A stretch of DNA of 64,000 nt from CAVQJU01 sp963755195 (GTDB lineage: Bacteria; Acidobacteriota; Vicinamibacteria; Vicinamibacterales; CAVVIG01): assembly GCA_963755195.1 (NCBI GenBank), contig CAVWIZ010000003.1:496001-560000 (forward strand), read 5' to 3'. The notes under the pieces were generated by a model that saw only the letters and a program-made list of their open reading frames with translations, was not told the origin of the DNA and searched no databases. Below, piece after piece: positions 1 through 9,599 of the stretch; the stretch's first letter is position 1, and each line of letters opens with the position of its first letter. A program made the position numbers and the translations under genes.

Positions 1-288
1 CACGCCAATCACCAACATGGCCAGCGCCGCGGCAGGTACGGCGATCTCGCGCGGCCGGCTGAACGACGCCCCGCCCAGCAGTTCGGCCACCAGCACCACC
101 GCCAGAGTGGCCAACCCAAACCCCACGCCTCCCATCGTCGGCGTGGGCGCAGCGTGCCAGCGGTCCGACCTCGGAGGAATGACGGCGTTTCTGCTCAGCG
201 CGACGCGGCGCACCACACCGCACAGGGCCACCGATAAACCAGCCGCTGCCAGAGCCGACAGAAACGCTGCGGTCAGCACGGAGGACAC
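1..288 (-). CDS. WecA/MraY-family phosphosugar transferase, partial
   Basis: This is the N-terminal 96 residues of an integral membrane enzyme that runs off the left edge of the window. It begins with a hydrophobic helix rich in Ala and Leu, followed by IPPRSDRWH and then PTPTMGGVGF. That is the first cytoplasmic loop of the WecA/MraY/TagO family, which moves a sugar-1-phosphate from a UDP-sugar to undecaprenyl phosphate and so starts glycan assembly at the membrane. A second hydrophobic stretch follows. GTG codons at 288 and 279 are both possible starts. The gene lies directly behind a GT2 gene whose stop is at 290, so it is the last visible member of that minus-strand operon. The catalytic Asp motifs lie outside the window, so the exact substrate cannot be read. 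Confidence 0.8.
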   Translation of the reverse strand, partial: MSSVLTAAFLSALAAAGLSVALCGVVRRVALSRNAVIPPRSDRWHAAPTPTMGGVGFGLATLAVVLVAELLGGASFSRPREIAVPAAALAMLVIGV

Positions 289-289
289 T

Positions 290-1151
290 CTATAACGGAA
301 GCGACTTGAACATCGATCGCAGCGTCAAGATCAGCCAGGCCACGGGCCGCCCCGGATGCCAGGGCTGCGGGATGACGTGCGTGGCGTAGTAGCGGTATGC
401 GCTGCGATGGAATTCGCGAACGGCGGCCACTCGGGCGGTTCTGCTCGACTGCCCGACCTCGTGAACAGCCGTCGCACCGGGCAGGTACCGAATGTCCCAG
501 CCGGCGCCGCGGATCCGGCGGCACACATCCGCGTCTTCCCAATACAGAAAGTAGCCTTCGTCGAACCCGGCCACCTCCTCGAGCGCCCGCCGGCGCACCA
601 ACATGCACGCCCCGGAAACCCAGTCGACCACATGGCTGCTCTGTCCCGTCTGCAGCCCGCCCGCCGCCAGGTTCCGCCGTACGACAGGACGAAGACGGTA
701 ACATCGCCGAGAGAAACGACGTCCGCCCGAAGATGCCGGTGAGGAGCGTCGGATCCCCGCGCGCGCTTTCCTGCAGCGCGCCGTTGGGATCGAGGATCCT
801 CGGTCCGATGACGGCACAACGTGGATGCCGCTCGATTTCCTGAAGCAGTTGCGACGCCGCACCGCGTTCCAGCCGGCAATCGGGGTTGAGCACGAGCACG
901 AACGGCGCCGAGGTGGCCGCCACTCCGGCGTTCACCCCTTTCGCAAATCCGACATTGGCCGTCTGCCTCAGCAGGGTGATCTGCGCGCCGGATGTTTCCG
1001 CGGCCCGCTCGCTTCCGTCAGAGGACTGGTTGTCGACGACCACCGCCTCCCAATCGAGGCCCTCGAGGCCACTCGGGAGCGACGCCAGCGTGGCGGCCAA
1101 CGCTCCGCCGGCGTTGAAGTTGACGATGACGACAGCGAGCCTGGGATTCAT
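290..1151 (-). CDS. GT2 family glycosyltransferase (rhamnosyltransferase-like), frameshifted
   Basis: A GT-A fold glycosyltransferase of family 2. The N-terminal part reads VVIVNFNAGG, then VVVDNQSSDGS, NVGFAKGVNAG and LNPDC, the usual nucleotide-sugar and metal-binding series. After a one-base frame change near 700 it continues with VSGACMLVRRRAL and GYFLYWEDADVCRRI, the acceptor-side ED(A/V)D motif. The C-terminus is basic and ends LRSMFKSLPL. ATG at 1151 overlaps the stop of the upstream GT2 by ATGA, so the two are translationally coupled. It probably adds a deoxyhexose to a lipid-linked glycan at the inner membrane. The frame change is probably a consensus error because both halves are well conserved. 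Confidence 0.82.
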
Positions 1152-2129
1152 CGCATGGAGTAGCGGCCCATGTACGGGACCGCCACGCCGCGCCGCAGGG
1201 CGCGTCGCAGCGTCCAGGCGTTCACCCGGCGCGTCGCTTGAACTCCTTTTCGCCGTTTGAGTATCGACCAGAGGCCGCGCAGCGCATCGAGCTTCGCCTT
1301 GAGCACGACCTTGCCCTGCCCGCGCCACGGATAGAACAGGAGCGACGGCGATGTTGAGCGCGACGTGCTGCGGAAGATAGAGCCACAGGAGCGGTCCCGG
1401 CATGTCCTTGAAGAACGTCCACACGGCGTTTCGTTCGCCGTGATAGACGGCGAAGTCGCTGCGGTATCCGCTCATGGCGGAGCTGACGTGGCGGACCACG
1501 GCGGCGTGCACGTAGACGCAGCGGTGGCCGCGGAGCCGCAAGCGAAAACCGAGATCGACATCCTCGAAATAGCAGAAGTACTGCTCGTCGAAGCCGCCGA
1601 CCTCGTCGAATGCGGCGCGGCGATAGAGGGCGGCCGCGGCGCACGGCGCGAAGACTTCGACGTCGGCGGCCGGCCAGCTCGCGCGCGCGCGCGCGGTGGC
1701 CGTTGCGCCAGGCGCGGCCGGAGACGTGATAGCTGTCGCCGGCGCCGTCGAGATAGTCGGGCGCGGACGTCCAGCAGCATCTGACTCGCGAACGCCGCCA
1801 CCGCTCGGCTCTCGCTCGGCCGCGTCACCAGCGCCTCGAGCCATTCCGGCTCGGCGAACGCATCCGGATTGAGCAGCGCCAGCAGATCGAACCGATCGGC
1901 CGCCCGGGCGGCGATGTTGTTCGCGCGCGCAAATCCGACGTTGGTCGGACAGGCGGATCAGCTGCACGTCGCGCAGCGCGTGCTCCGCCAGTCGCAGCGA
2001 GTCGTCGCTGCTGCCGTTGTCGACGACGACGATGTGATCGGGCCGCCGGCGCTGCCGCTCGAGCGACTCCAGGCATCGACGCAGCAGGTCGCCGCCATTC
2101 CAGTTGACGACGAGGACGGCAACCGTCAT
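1148..2129 (-). CDS. GT2 family glycosyltransferase, several frameshifts
   Basis: The start reads MTVAVLVVNWNGGDLL, followed by VVVDNGSSDDS, the standard GT2 opening. Later pieces in shifted frames give FDEVGGFDEQYFCYFEDVDL, with the EDVD acceptor motif, and a tail reading LWSILKRRKGVQ and YMGRYSMR. At least three frame changes are needed, around 1950, 1750 and 1340, one of them close to a GCGCGC run at 1680-1695 that is prone to sequencing error. The length of about 325 residues is normal for the family. It is the first gene of the minus-strand operon and diverges from the exporter genes that start at 2251. Substrate cannot be predicted. Confidence 0.75.
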
Positions 2130-2250
2130 CCGGTGAAATCTTCCGTGTTAGGATCGATGCCTGGCCGCGGGGGAGTGGGCGGCCCAGAATAGCACGCTCG
2201 CCGTCCGGCACCGATCCCTTCTACCGCACCTGTCAAGGACGCTTCGACTG

Positions 2251-2750
2251 ATGTCAGTCGTCGCGCACGATCCGAACGCCGCGCGTGTCGCCGGCTCCGC
2301 ACGTGCCACGACGGCCGACGCTGGCTGCTGAGCGTGGTCCTGGACTGCGCGCTCGGCATCGCGGCCTATCTCGCCTCGTATTGGCTGCGATTTCAAGGCG
2401 AGCGCCTGGAGGCGTTTCTCCCGGGCGCGTGGTCGACGCTGCCGTTCGTCGTCGCCGGACAGCTGGTGGCGCTCGTGCTCGCCGGCGCCTATGCGCCGCG
2501 GCCGCGCATCGACTGGCTGTGCCCGCGTCATCGTCGGCGTCGTCGCCGGCACCGCCGCCGCGACCGCCCTCGTCGGCGTGACCATCGGCTTCGAGGGCGT
2601 CTCGCGCACCGCGTTCGTCGCCGACGCCATGCTGCTGGGCAATCGCCGCCCTCGCCTGGCGAGGCGCCTGGGTCCTGTCCACGCCGCGCGCGCACGTCGC
2701 GTGCGCCGCCCGCTTGCCCGACGATCTGGTCGATCGCACCGAGGAGATGA
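2251..2750 (+). CDS. Small membrane protein like the CapD/WbpM N-terminal domain, frameshifted
   Basis: The pieces read WLLSVVLDCALGIAAYLASY, RFQGERLEAFLPG, LPFVVAGQLVALVLAGAY and FEGVSRTAFVADAMLL, with four likely membrane helices. This resembles the membrane domain that precedes the sugar-modifying part of CapD/FlaA1-type dehydratases and some glycosylphosphotransferases, but no catalytic domain follows. Frame changes occur near 2325, 2520 and 2640. One frame ends at a TGA that overlaps the ATG of the permease (ATGA at 2747), which suggests coupling to the exporter. ATG 2251 has an AAGGA about 11 nt upstream. The function is unknown; an accessory role for the ABC exporter is inferred from position only. 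Confidence 0.5.
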
Positions 2751-3542
2751 CGACGGTCGGAGCGATCGTGACGAGCCTCTACAGCTACCGCGAGCTGCTG
2801 AGGAATCTGGTGATCAAGGACCTCAAGCTGAAGTATCGCGGCTCGGTGTTCGGCTTCCTCTGGTCGCTGGTCAACCCGCTGCTGATGATCGTGGTCTACA
2901 CGGTGGCGTTCACCTACATCCTGCGCATTCGCACGCGAGGGCTTCGTCTTCTACCTGATGCTCGGCCAGCTCTCCTGGACGTTCTTCGCCAGCTCGGCCT
3001 GCGATGTCGACCGGCGCCATCGTCGACAACGCCGGCCTGCTCAAGAGCGTGTTCTTTCCGCGGGCGATCCTGCCGATCGCGACCGTGCTGTTCAACCTCG
3101 CGCAGTACCTGCTGACGATGTCGGTGTTCCTGCCGATCATGATGCTCTGGTACCGCGTGCCGCTGTCGGCGCCGATGCTGCTGTTCCCGGTCTTTCTGGC
3201 GCTGCAGGTGCTCTTCACGATCGGCGTCGCGATGATGCTCGCGACGGCGACGGCGTTCTTCCGCGACGTCCGGCACCTGCTCGAAGTGGCGCTTGTCGGT
3301 CCTGTTCTGGACGACGCCGATCGTCTACGAGCTGCGACCAGATCCCCGATCGGCTGCGGCTGCTCATCCTGCTGAGCCCGATGTCGCCGTTCGTCGTCGC
3401 GTACCAGCAGATCTTCTTCTATCCGCGAGTGGCCGGAGCCGACGGTGTGGCTGATGGCCGGCACCTACGCCGCGGGCGCGCTTCGTCGTCGGCACGACTG
3501 CTCGTTCTGGCGTTCGAGGATCGGTTCACGGAGCAGCTCTAG
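2747..3542 (+). CDS. wzm: ABC-2 type polysaccharide exporter permease (Wzm/TagG-like), frameshifted
   Basis: Inner-membrane permease of a polysaccharide ABC exporter. It opens with the amphipathic segment YRELLRNLVIKDLKLKYRGS and FGFLWSLVNPLLMIVVYTVA, the signature start of Wzm, TagG and RfbA-type permeases. Further pieces give YLMLGQLSWTFF, then a stretch with FFPRAILPIATVLFNLAQYL, then AFFRDVRHLLEVAL and LLSPMSPFVVAYQQIFFY, covering the expected six helices. At least four frame changes lie near 2935, 3000, 3290 and 3430. The stop at 3540-3542 shares a base with the GTG start of the ATPase. It would carry an undecaprenyl-linked glycan across the inner membrane. Confidence 0.85.
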
Positions 3543-4838
3543 TGCCGGTCATCGAAGCGCAGCAGCTCTCGAAGCGGTTTCTGCTCCGGCACAACGCGTC
3601 GGTCGAGCTGAAGGTCCGCTTCCTCAGCCTGCTGCACCCGGGACAGCGGGAGTCGGTCGAGGAGTTCTGGGCGCTGAAGGACGTCTCGCTGCGGATCGAG
3701 CGCGGCGAGGCGGTCGGCCTGGTCGGGCGCAACGGATCGGGCAAGAGCACGTTCCTGAAGCTGCATCGCCGCCATCCACCGGCCGACCGAGCGGCCGCCT
3801 GCTCGTCGCGCGCGACGCCCGGATCTCGTCGATGATCGAGCTCGGCGTCGGCTTCCATCCCGAGCTGACCGGCCGCGAGAACGTCTTTCTCAACGCGGCG
3901 ATCCACGGGCTGACGCGCGCGGAGATCGAACGCATCTACGACCCGGTCGTCGAGTACTCCGGGCTCGAACACTTCATCGACGTCCCGATCAAGAACTACT
4001 CGTCCGGGCATGTACATGCGGCTGGGCTTCGCGATTGCCGCGAACCTCGATCCCGACATCCTGCTGCTCGACGAGATCTTCGCCGTCGGCGACGCCGATT
4101 TCCAGCAGCAGTGCATCGGCGACGGTGAAGCGGTTCATGGACGAGGGCAAGACGATGATTTTCGTCTCGCACGCGCCCGACGCGATCCGCGCCATCTGCC
4201 GCCGCGTCTGCGTGCTCGAGCAGGGCGAGCTGGCCTTCGACGGCGACCTCGAAGAGGGACTCGCGTTCTACGACTCGATCCTGGGGCACGCTGGGAGTGG
4301 CGCCCCCGTGCTGGAGGCGAGGATGGCGGCGGCGGAAGAGCGCGACGAGAGGGCGAGGGAATGGCTGTTTGACTTTCTGCGAAGCGAGGGTCTGAAGCCC
4401 GGCGAGTCCGTTGTGGAAGTCGGGCCAACGGTCCCGAAGAGTCCCCAATTGGTGCGGTTTCTCGTTGGGGGCGATTACTGGGGCAGCACCCCCGACCGGG
4501 TCCATGAACTGCCACATCTATTAGACGTGGCGATCGCGAACTCGCTCTTTCCTGTCATGACGTTCAACAGCGTCGCGAAAACCATCGCCGTCGTGAGCCG
4601 CGCGCTGAAACCCTCCGGACGTCTCTATGCCACCTGGTACGAGAACCCCGATCCCGCCAACTTCGACCCCATCGCGCACGCAAACGGTGTGACAACCTAT
4701 TCAGATCGCGAGCCGTTCCATTACTCATTCGGACTGATCGAACAGGTGTGCGGCGTGCTGGGACTGCAAGTCGATCGCCTTCCGGATTCGACGCATCCTC
4801 GCGGCGAGTCCGTTCTCGTCATTTCCCGACATTCGTGA
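3542..4838 (+). CDS. wzt: ABC exporter ATPase (Wzt-like) fused to a methyltransferase-like domain
   Basis: Nucleotide-binding subunit of the exporter. Visible motifs in order: Walker A GRNGSGKST near residue 63, SMIELGVGFHPELTGRENVF, the ABC signature region NYSSG-MYMRLGFAIA, Walker B DILLLDEIFAVGDADF and the switch FVSHAPDAI. Three frame changes (near 3765, 4005 and 4115) are needed. Instead of the usual beta-sandwich Wzt C-terminal domain, about 170 residues resembling part of a class I methyltransferase follow: VVEVGPTVPKSPQLVRFL, DVAIANSLFPVMTF and LKPSGRLYATWYENPD. The ATPase-methyltransferase junction at about 4300-4370 lies in an undisturbed frame. The domain may methylate the chain end as a termination signal or recognise it. 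The GTG start follows the permease stop with a shared base. Confidence 0.82.
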
Positions 4839-5017
4839 ACGTCATCTATATGCCAAAAGCTCATCAGGGCCGAGGTGCCAGTTGTATCTCCAATTACAAT
4901 GTTGGTCCTTGGGGGGACTCGCAGCGGCGGCGGAGGGTACCTCGCATCTCACTGTGTAATAACGGGATGACCCAGTAATCAGCCTCGGGCATGGCGCTTG
5001 CGTTTCGTGGACACCGT

Positions 5018-8000
5018 ATGGTCAAACGTTCACGACACGGCAAATGGATTGGGCAAGCGCTCGTCGCGCTTGCTCTGTTGGTAGGCTCCAGCCGATCCCT
5101 CGAGGCTGGTGCGATAACACTCGCCTGGGATCCCAATACCGAATCAGACATCGCGGGCTACATCGTGTACTACGGCACCGCGTCCGGCAACTACAACGGG
5201 GGCAGTGTTGACGTCGGCAACGTCACGTCGTGGACAGGGACCACTCTGACCAACGGCCAGCAATACTTCTTCGCCGTCCGCGCCTACAACACGAGCCAGT
5301 TGCAAAGCCCCTACTCCGGGGAAGTCAGCGCAACTGTGACGTCGACGGACAACCCTGGCCAAATCACCTCGCCGGTGCCCGGCTCGACGTTGAGCGGATC
5401 CTCGGTGTTGTTCCAGTGGTCGGCCGGAACGGGCGCCTCGATGTATCGACTGCAGGTGGGCTCCGTATTGGGAAGCGGGAACCTCTTCGATCAAACCGCG
5501 CTTACCGTCACGAGTACGACCGCCTCGGGATTACCGACCAACGGCAGCCCTGTATTTGTCCGCTTGTGGACGCTCATCGGCACCACCTGGCGATTCATGG
5601 ACTCCACGTTCACAGCCGCCAACGTCGCCAGCACGCGGATCATCTCGCTCAGCGGCTCGCTGGCGTTCGGCAACCAGGGCGCGGGCACGACAGCCACCAG
5701 AACGCTCTCGATCACCAACAGCGGCACCGGGGCCATGACGGTGAGCAGCATCAGCTACCCGACAGGATTCACCGGAAACTGGAGCGGGAGCATTGCCGCG
5801 GGCGCTACGCAGGCGGTGACCGTCACCTTTACGCCGTCGTCCGCGACGACCTACAGCGGCACGGTAACCGTCAACGCGAATCAGACCAGCGGCACCGCGA
5901 CGACGAGCGCTTCCGGTACGGGAACGCCGACGCGCATCATCTCGCTCACCGGTTCGCTGGTGTTCAGCACGACGACAGTGGGCTCGACGTCCGCCAGGAC
6001 CCTCACGATCACCAACAGCGGCTCGTCGGCGCTCACGGTGAGCGGCATCAGCTACCCGGCGGGATTTGCAGGCAACTGGTCGAGCGGCAGCATTGCGGCC
6101 GGCGGCTCGCAGGCGGTGATCGTCACCTTCACACCGACGGCGGCCACGACGTATAGCGGCACGGTGACGGTGACGGCGAATCAAACCAGCGGAACCGCGA
6201 CCGCGAGCATCTCCGGTACCGGAACGGCTGGCACGCGCATCATCTCACTCAGCGGTTCGCTGGCCTTCGGCTCGGTGGCCGTCGGCTCACCAACAGCCAG
6301 GACCCTCACGATCACGAACACCGGCACGGGCGCCCTGGCGGTGAGCGGCATCACTTACCCGACGGGATTCAGCGGCAACTGGACCGGGAATATTGCCGCG
6401 GGCGGCTCGCAGGCCGTGACCGTCACCTTTACCCCGACCTCCGCCGCGACATATAGCGGCACGGTGACCGTCAACTCGAACAAGACCAGCGGCACTTCGA
6501 CGACAAGCGCCTCCGGCACGGGGACCACGACCGTCACGCGAGTCATCTCGCTCAGCGGTTCGCTGGTGTTCGGCTCCGTGGCCACGGGCTCGACGGCCAT
6601 CCGGACGCTTTCGATCACGAACAGCGGCACGGCGACGCTGGCGGTAAGCAGCATCAGCTACCCGACGGGATTCGCCGGAAACTGGAGCGGGAACATCACC
6701 GCGGGCAGCACGCAGGCGGTGAACGTGACGTTTACGCCGACGTCCGCCACGTCATATAGCGGCACCGTGACCGTCAACTCGAACAAGACCAGCGGCACCT
6801 CGACGACGAGCGCCTCCGGCGCGGGGACCACGACGGTCACTCGAGTCATTTCGCTCGCCGGCTCGATGGCGTTCGGCTCGGTGACAGTGGGCGCGACGAC
6901 CACCAGAACGCTCGCGATCTCGAACAGCGGCACGGCGACGATGACGGTGAGCGGCATCAGCTATCCGGCGGGGTTCACGGGCAACTGGGCGAGCGGAACC
7001 ATTGCCCCGGGCAGCACACAGACGGTAACCGTGACCTTTGCGCCGGTGGCCACGACGCCGTACGGCGGCACGGTGACCGTGACGGCAAATCAAACGAGCG
7101 GCGCGGCGACGACGAGCATCTCCGGCACAGGCGGCACGACGGACAGCCGCGTCGGGGTTCCCGGCGACCTGGACGGCGATGAGACTGTCGATCTGCTCTG
7201 GCGAACGCAGAACGGTGACCTGACGGTGTCGCCGATGAACGGCTCGAACTTCAGCCAGGCGGTATTGGCGTCCGTACCGCTTTCGTGGCAGATTGTCGGC
7301 GTGGCCGACCTCGACGGAGATGACCTGTCCGACATCGTCTGGCGCGAAACGAACTCGGGGGCCGTGGCCGCCTGGTTTACCGCGATCAACAACGGATCGG
7401 CGTATGTCAGGTCCGCACCCGTCGTGGCGCCCGGCGTACCGCTCGACTGGAAGATCGTCGGCGTGCGCGACCTCGACGGTGACGGCAAAGCCGACTTGCT
7501 CTGGCGCAACATGCAGAACGGAGACGTTGCCGCGTGGTTGATGGATGGCTCGACGGTAAGGACGGGGCCGGTCGTGGCGGCCGGCGTCCCGCTCTCGTGG
7601 CAAATCGTCGGCCTGGGCGACCTCGACGGCGACGGGAAGACGGACCTGGTGTGGCGCAACGCACAGTCTGGTGACGTGGCCGTGTGGTTGATGGACGGCG
7701 TGACGGTCAGGCAGGCCCCAGTTGTGGCGGCCGGCTTACCGATGGTATGGCAGGTCGCCGGTGTCGGCGACCTCGACGGCGACGGCAACGCGGATTTCGT
7801 GTGGCGCAACACACAGACGGGCGATGTGTCAGCGTGGCTGATGGCCGGCGCCAGTGTGAAGGCGGCACCGGTCGTGGCCCCCGGCGTCCCGCTGACGTGG
7901 CAAATCGCCAAGGTGGCGGACGTCGATGGCGACGGCAAAGCGGATCTGGTGTGGCGCAACCTGCAGACCGGTGACGTCGCGGAGTGGATGATGGACGGCG

Positions 8001-8065
8001 CGACCATATTGCAGATGCCGGTCGTGGCGTTCGGCGTACCGCTCACGTCGCAGATTCAACCGTAG
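5018..8065 (+). CDS. Secreted FN3 / Hydin-array / six-repeat FG-GAP protein
   Basis: A 1015-residue secreted protein. A signal peptide (WIGQALVALALLVGSSRSLEA) is followed by a fibronectin type III domain (about residues 27-106, ITLAWDPNTESDIAGYIVYY) and a second Ig-like region to about 200. Next come five tandem repeats of about 100 residues of the ASPM/SPD-2/Hydin type (203-705), each beginning TRIISLSGSLAFG or similar. The C-terminal 300 residues are six FG-GAP/VCBS-type units with DLDGDGKADL calcium-loop motifs. ATG 5018 is preferred over ATG 4991 because it aligns exactly with the start of the paralogue at 8300. No cell-wall sorting signal or transmembrane anchor is present. The role is unknown; surface or matrix attachment is likely. 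Confidence 0.88.
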   Translation: MVKRSRHGKWIGQALVALALLVGSSRSLEAGAITLAWDPNTESDIAGYIVYYGTASGNYNGGSVDVGNVTSWTGTTLTNGQQYFFAVRAYNTSQLQSPYSGEVSATVTSTDNPGQITSPVPGSTLSGSSVLFQWSAGTGASMYRLQVGSVLGSGNLFDQTALTVTSTTASGLPTNGSPVFVRLWTLIGTTWRFMDSTFTAANVASTRIISLSGSLAFGNQGAGTTATRTLSITNSGTGAMTVSSISYPTGFTGNWSGSIAAGATQAVTVTFTPSSATTYSGTVTVNANQTSGTATTSASGTGTPTRIISLTGSLVFSTTTVGSTSARTLTITNSGSSALTVSGISYPAGFAGNWSSGSIAAGGSQAVIVTFTPTAATTYSGTVTVTANQTSGTATASISGTGTAGTRIISLSGSLAFGSVAVGSPTARTLTITNTGTGALAVSGITYPTGFSGNWTGNIAAGGSQAVTVTFTPTSAATYSGTVTVNSNKTSGTSTTSASGTGTTTVTRVISLSGSLVFGSVATGSTAIRTLSITNSGTATLAVSSISYPTGFAGNWSGNITAGSTQAVNVTFTPTSATSYSGTVTVNSNKTSGTSTTSASGAGTTTVTRVISLAGSMAFGSVTVGATTTRTLAISNSGTATMTVSGISYPAGFTGNWASGTIAPGSTQTVTVTFAPVATTPYGGTVTVTANQTSGAATTSISGTGGTTDSRVGVPGDLDGDETVDLLWRTQNGDLTVSPMNGSNFSQAVLASVPLSWQIVGVADLDGDDLSDIVWRETNSGAVAAWFTAINNGSAYVRSAPVVAPGVPLDWKIVGVRDLDGDGKADLLWRNMQNGDVAAWLMDGSTVRTGPVVAAGVPLSWQIVGLGDLDGDGKTDLVWRNAQSGDVAVWLMDGVTVRQAPVVAAGLPMVWQVAGVGDLDGDGNADFVWRNTQTGDVSAWLMAGASVKAAPVVAPGVPLTWQIAKVADVDGDGKADLVWRNLQTGDVAEWMMDGATILQMPVVAFGVPLTSQIQP
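5633..7138 (+). repeat. Tandem array of five ~300-bp Hydin-like coding repeats
   Basis: Unit starts lie at about 5633, 5930, 6233, 6536 and 6839, spaced 297, 303, 303 and 303 bases. Each unit encodes one immunoglobulin-like domain. The units are very alike in DNA as well as protein, particularly units 3 and 4, which indicates recent duplication or gene conversion. The array is absent from the otherwise matching paralogue at 8300. Confidence 0.9.
7163..8065 (+). repeat. Six-repeat FG-GAP tail cassette, copy 1
   Basis: A 903-base C-terminal cassette (300 residues plus stop) made of six units with the pattern DLDGDGKADLVWRN, GDVAVWLMDG, VPLSWQIVG. It ends GVPLTSQIQP. The same six-unit cassette closes three other genes in this window. 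Confidence 0.9.
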
Positions 8066-8121
8066 GACGAGAGACCGACGTGCTGTGCGGCGCATATGCG
8101 CCGGCAGCCGCAACGACAATC

Positions 8122-8164
8122 GGGGGCTCAATCGCCGTGCAAGTGCAGCGGCGGCTGGGCCCCC
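8122..8164 (+). terminator. Possible hairpin terminator
   Basis: GGGGGC at 8122-8127 pairs with GCCCCC at 8159-8164, and an inner CGCCG pairs with CGGCG. TTCCTCTTT follows, a weak U-rich tract. It lies 57 bases after the stop of the first FN3 protein gene and before the start of its paralogue, as expected for a terminator. Confidence 0.5.
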
Positions 8165-8299
8165 TTCCTCTTTGTACTAGCATGCACCACTAAACGTGGG
8201 TCCTGGAGCCGAGCCCACAAGATGATGGGGCAGTGATGCTTCGGCCCGTTCGTGCCATTGACCAAACCACCATGAATGGCGTAAAAATCTCGAACGTCC

Positions 8300-9538
8300 A
8301 TGTGCAATCGTGGGAACGTGTCCCGTTGGATCGGGCGAGTACTCGCCGCGCTCGCCCTGCTCGTCTGCTCGAGTCGATCCCTCGAAGCTGGAGCGGTGAC
8401 GATCGCCTGGGATCCCAATACCGAAGCAGACGTCATAGGCTATGTCGTCTACTACGGCACCGCGTCCGGCAGCTATTCAAGCAGCGCTGTCGTCACTGGC
8501 CGGACATCGTGGACGGGAACCAGCCTGACAGTAGGCCAGCAATACCACTTCGCCGTCAGCGCCTTCAACGCGAGCGGAGTGCAAAGTCCCCTGTCTGAGG
8601 AAATCAGCGCCACCATCCCCCTGCGACCGATTCCCGGCGACCTGAACGGCGACGCCAGCGTCGATCTGCTCTGGCGGCAGACGCAGAACGGCGAGGTGTC
8701 GGTGTCGCAGATGAACGGCCTGAGCTTGACCCTGTCGCCGCTGGCTTCCGTGGCTGTTTCGTGGCAGATCGCTGGCGTGGCCGACCTCGACGGAGATGAG
8801 CTATCCGACATCGTCTGGCGCGAAACAAACACGGGCGACGTGGCCATCTGGCATATTTCTACAAGCAGCGGATCCGTATCCGTCAGTGCCGCTCCGATCG
8901 TGGCGTCTGGCGTGCCGCTCGCATGGCAGATCGCCGGGGCGCGCGACCTCGACGGCGACGGCAAGGCCGACCTGGTGTGGCGGAACACACAGACCGGAGA
9001 TGTCTCGGCGTGGTTGATGGATGGCGCGACGGTACGGCAGGGGCCGCTCGTTGCGACCGGCGTCCCGCTGTCGTGGCAAATCGTCGGCCTGGGCGATCTC
9101 GACCGCGATAGGAAAGCGGACCTGGTGTGGCGCAACTCGGCCGGTGACGTGGCCGTCTGGTTGATGGACGGCGTGACGGTGAAGCAGGCGCCAGTCGTGG
9201 CGTCCGGCGTCCCGCTGGCGTGGCAAGTCAGTGGCGTCGGCGATCTCGACGGCGACGGCAAGGCCGACCTGGTCTGGCGTCAGACACAGTCTGGCGATGT
9301 GGCGGCCTGGCTGATGGACGGCGTGACGGTGAAGCAGGCGCCGGTCGTGGCGTCCGGCGTCCCGCTGACGTGGCAAATTGCCAAGGTGGCCGACGTCGAT
9401 GGCGACGGCAAAGCCGATCTGGTCTGGCGCCACATGCAAACCGGTGACGTCGCGGAGTGGCTGATGGACGGCGCGACGATCAGACAAGCACCGGTCGTGG
9501 CGTTCGGCGTCCCGCTGACCTCACAGATCCAACCGTAG
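8300..9538 (+). CDS. Secreted FN3 / six-repeat FG-GAP protein, short paralogue
   Basis: A 412-residue paralogue of the protein encoded at 5018. It has the same kind of signal peptide (WIGRVLAALALLVCSSRSLEA), the same FN3 domain (AVTIAWDPNTEADVIGYVVY, residues about 30-108) and the same six-unit FG-GAP tail of exactly 903 bases ending GVPLTSQIQP. The Hydin array is missing, so the FN3 domain joins the tail directly at about residue 111. Unit 4 is one residue shorter and unit 1 one residue longer than in the paralogue, so the total length is unchanged. The role is unknown. The pair looks like a tandem duplication followed by gain or loss of the repeat array. Confidence 0.88.
   Translation: MCNRGNVSRWIGRVLAALALLVCSSRSLEAGAVTIAWDPNTEADVIGYVVYYGTASGSYSSSAVVTGRTSWTGTSLTVGQQYHFAVSAFNASGVQSPLSEEISATIPLRPIPGDLNGDASVDLLWRQTQNGEVSVSQMNGLSLTLSPLASVAVSWQIAGVADLDGDELSDIVWRETNTGDVAIWHISTSSGSVSVSAAPIVASGVPLAWQIAGARDLDGDGKADLVWRNTQTGDVSAWLMDGATVRQGPLVATGVPLSWQIVGLGDLDRDRKADLVWRNSAGDVAVWLMDGVTVKQAPVVASGVPLAWQVSGVGDLDGDGKADLVWRQTQSGDVAAWLMDGVTVKQAPVVASGVPLTWQIAKVADVDGDGKADLVWRHMQTGDVAEWLMDGATIRQAPVVAFGVPLTSQIQP
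8636..9538 (+). repeat. Six-repeat FG-GAP tail cassette, copy 2
   Basis: The cassette is 903 bases including the stop, six units, in the same orientation as copy 1. Units carry DLDGDGKADLVWR and GDVAAWLMDG motifs; unit 4 has the altered loop DLDRDRKAD. Confidence 0.9.
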
Positions 9539-9586
9539 GATCGGCGTCCGGTCGTTCTGCAAGGCCCAGCCTCGCGTTTCATATGC

Positions 9587-9592
9587 TAGGCT
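9587..9592 (+). promoter_or_regulatory. TANNNT -10 box for a near-leaderless transcript
   Basis: TAGGCT ends 7 bases before the GTG at 9600, so transcription would begin at or next to the start codon. There is no TTGACA-like -35 and no Shine-Dalgarno sequence. Five other gene starts in the window show the same or nearly the same layout. Confidence 0.4.
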
Positions 9593-9599
9593 GTCCGCT

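Noticed and set aside
17..295. A 92-codon plus-strand frame at the left edge.
   Set aside because: The opposite strand encodes the WecA/MraY-type loop PRSDRWH and TMGG, which is far stronger evidence.
1681..1695. GCGCGC run as a Z-DNA or regulatory repeat.
   Set aside because: It lies inside a GT2 gene next to a frame break and is better explained as a sequencing-difficult tract.
7163..9538. Regularly spaced direct repeats that could look like a CRISPR array.
   Set aside because: The repeats are about 150 bases, in frame and protein-coding (FG-GAP units), with no short constant repeat and unique spacers.
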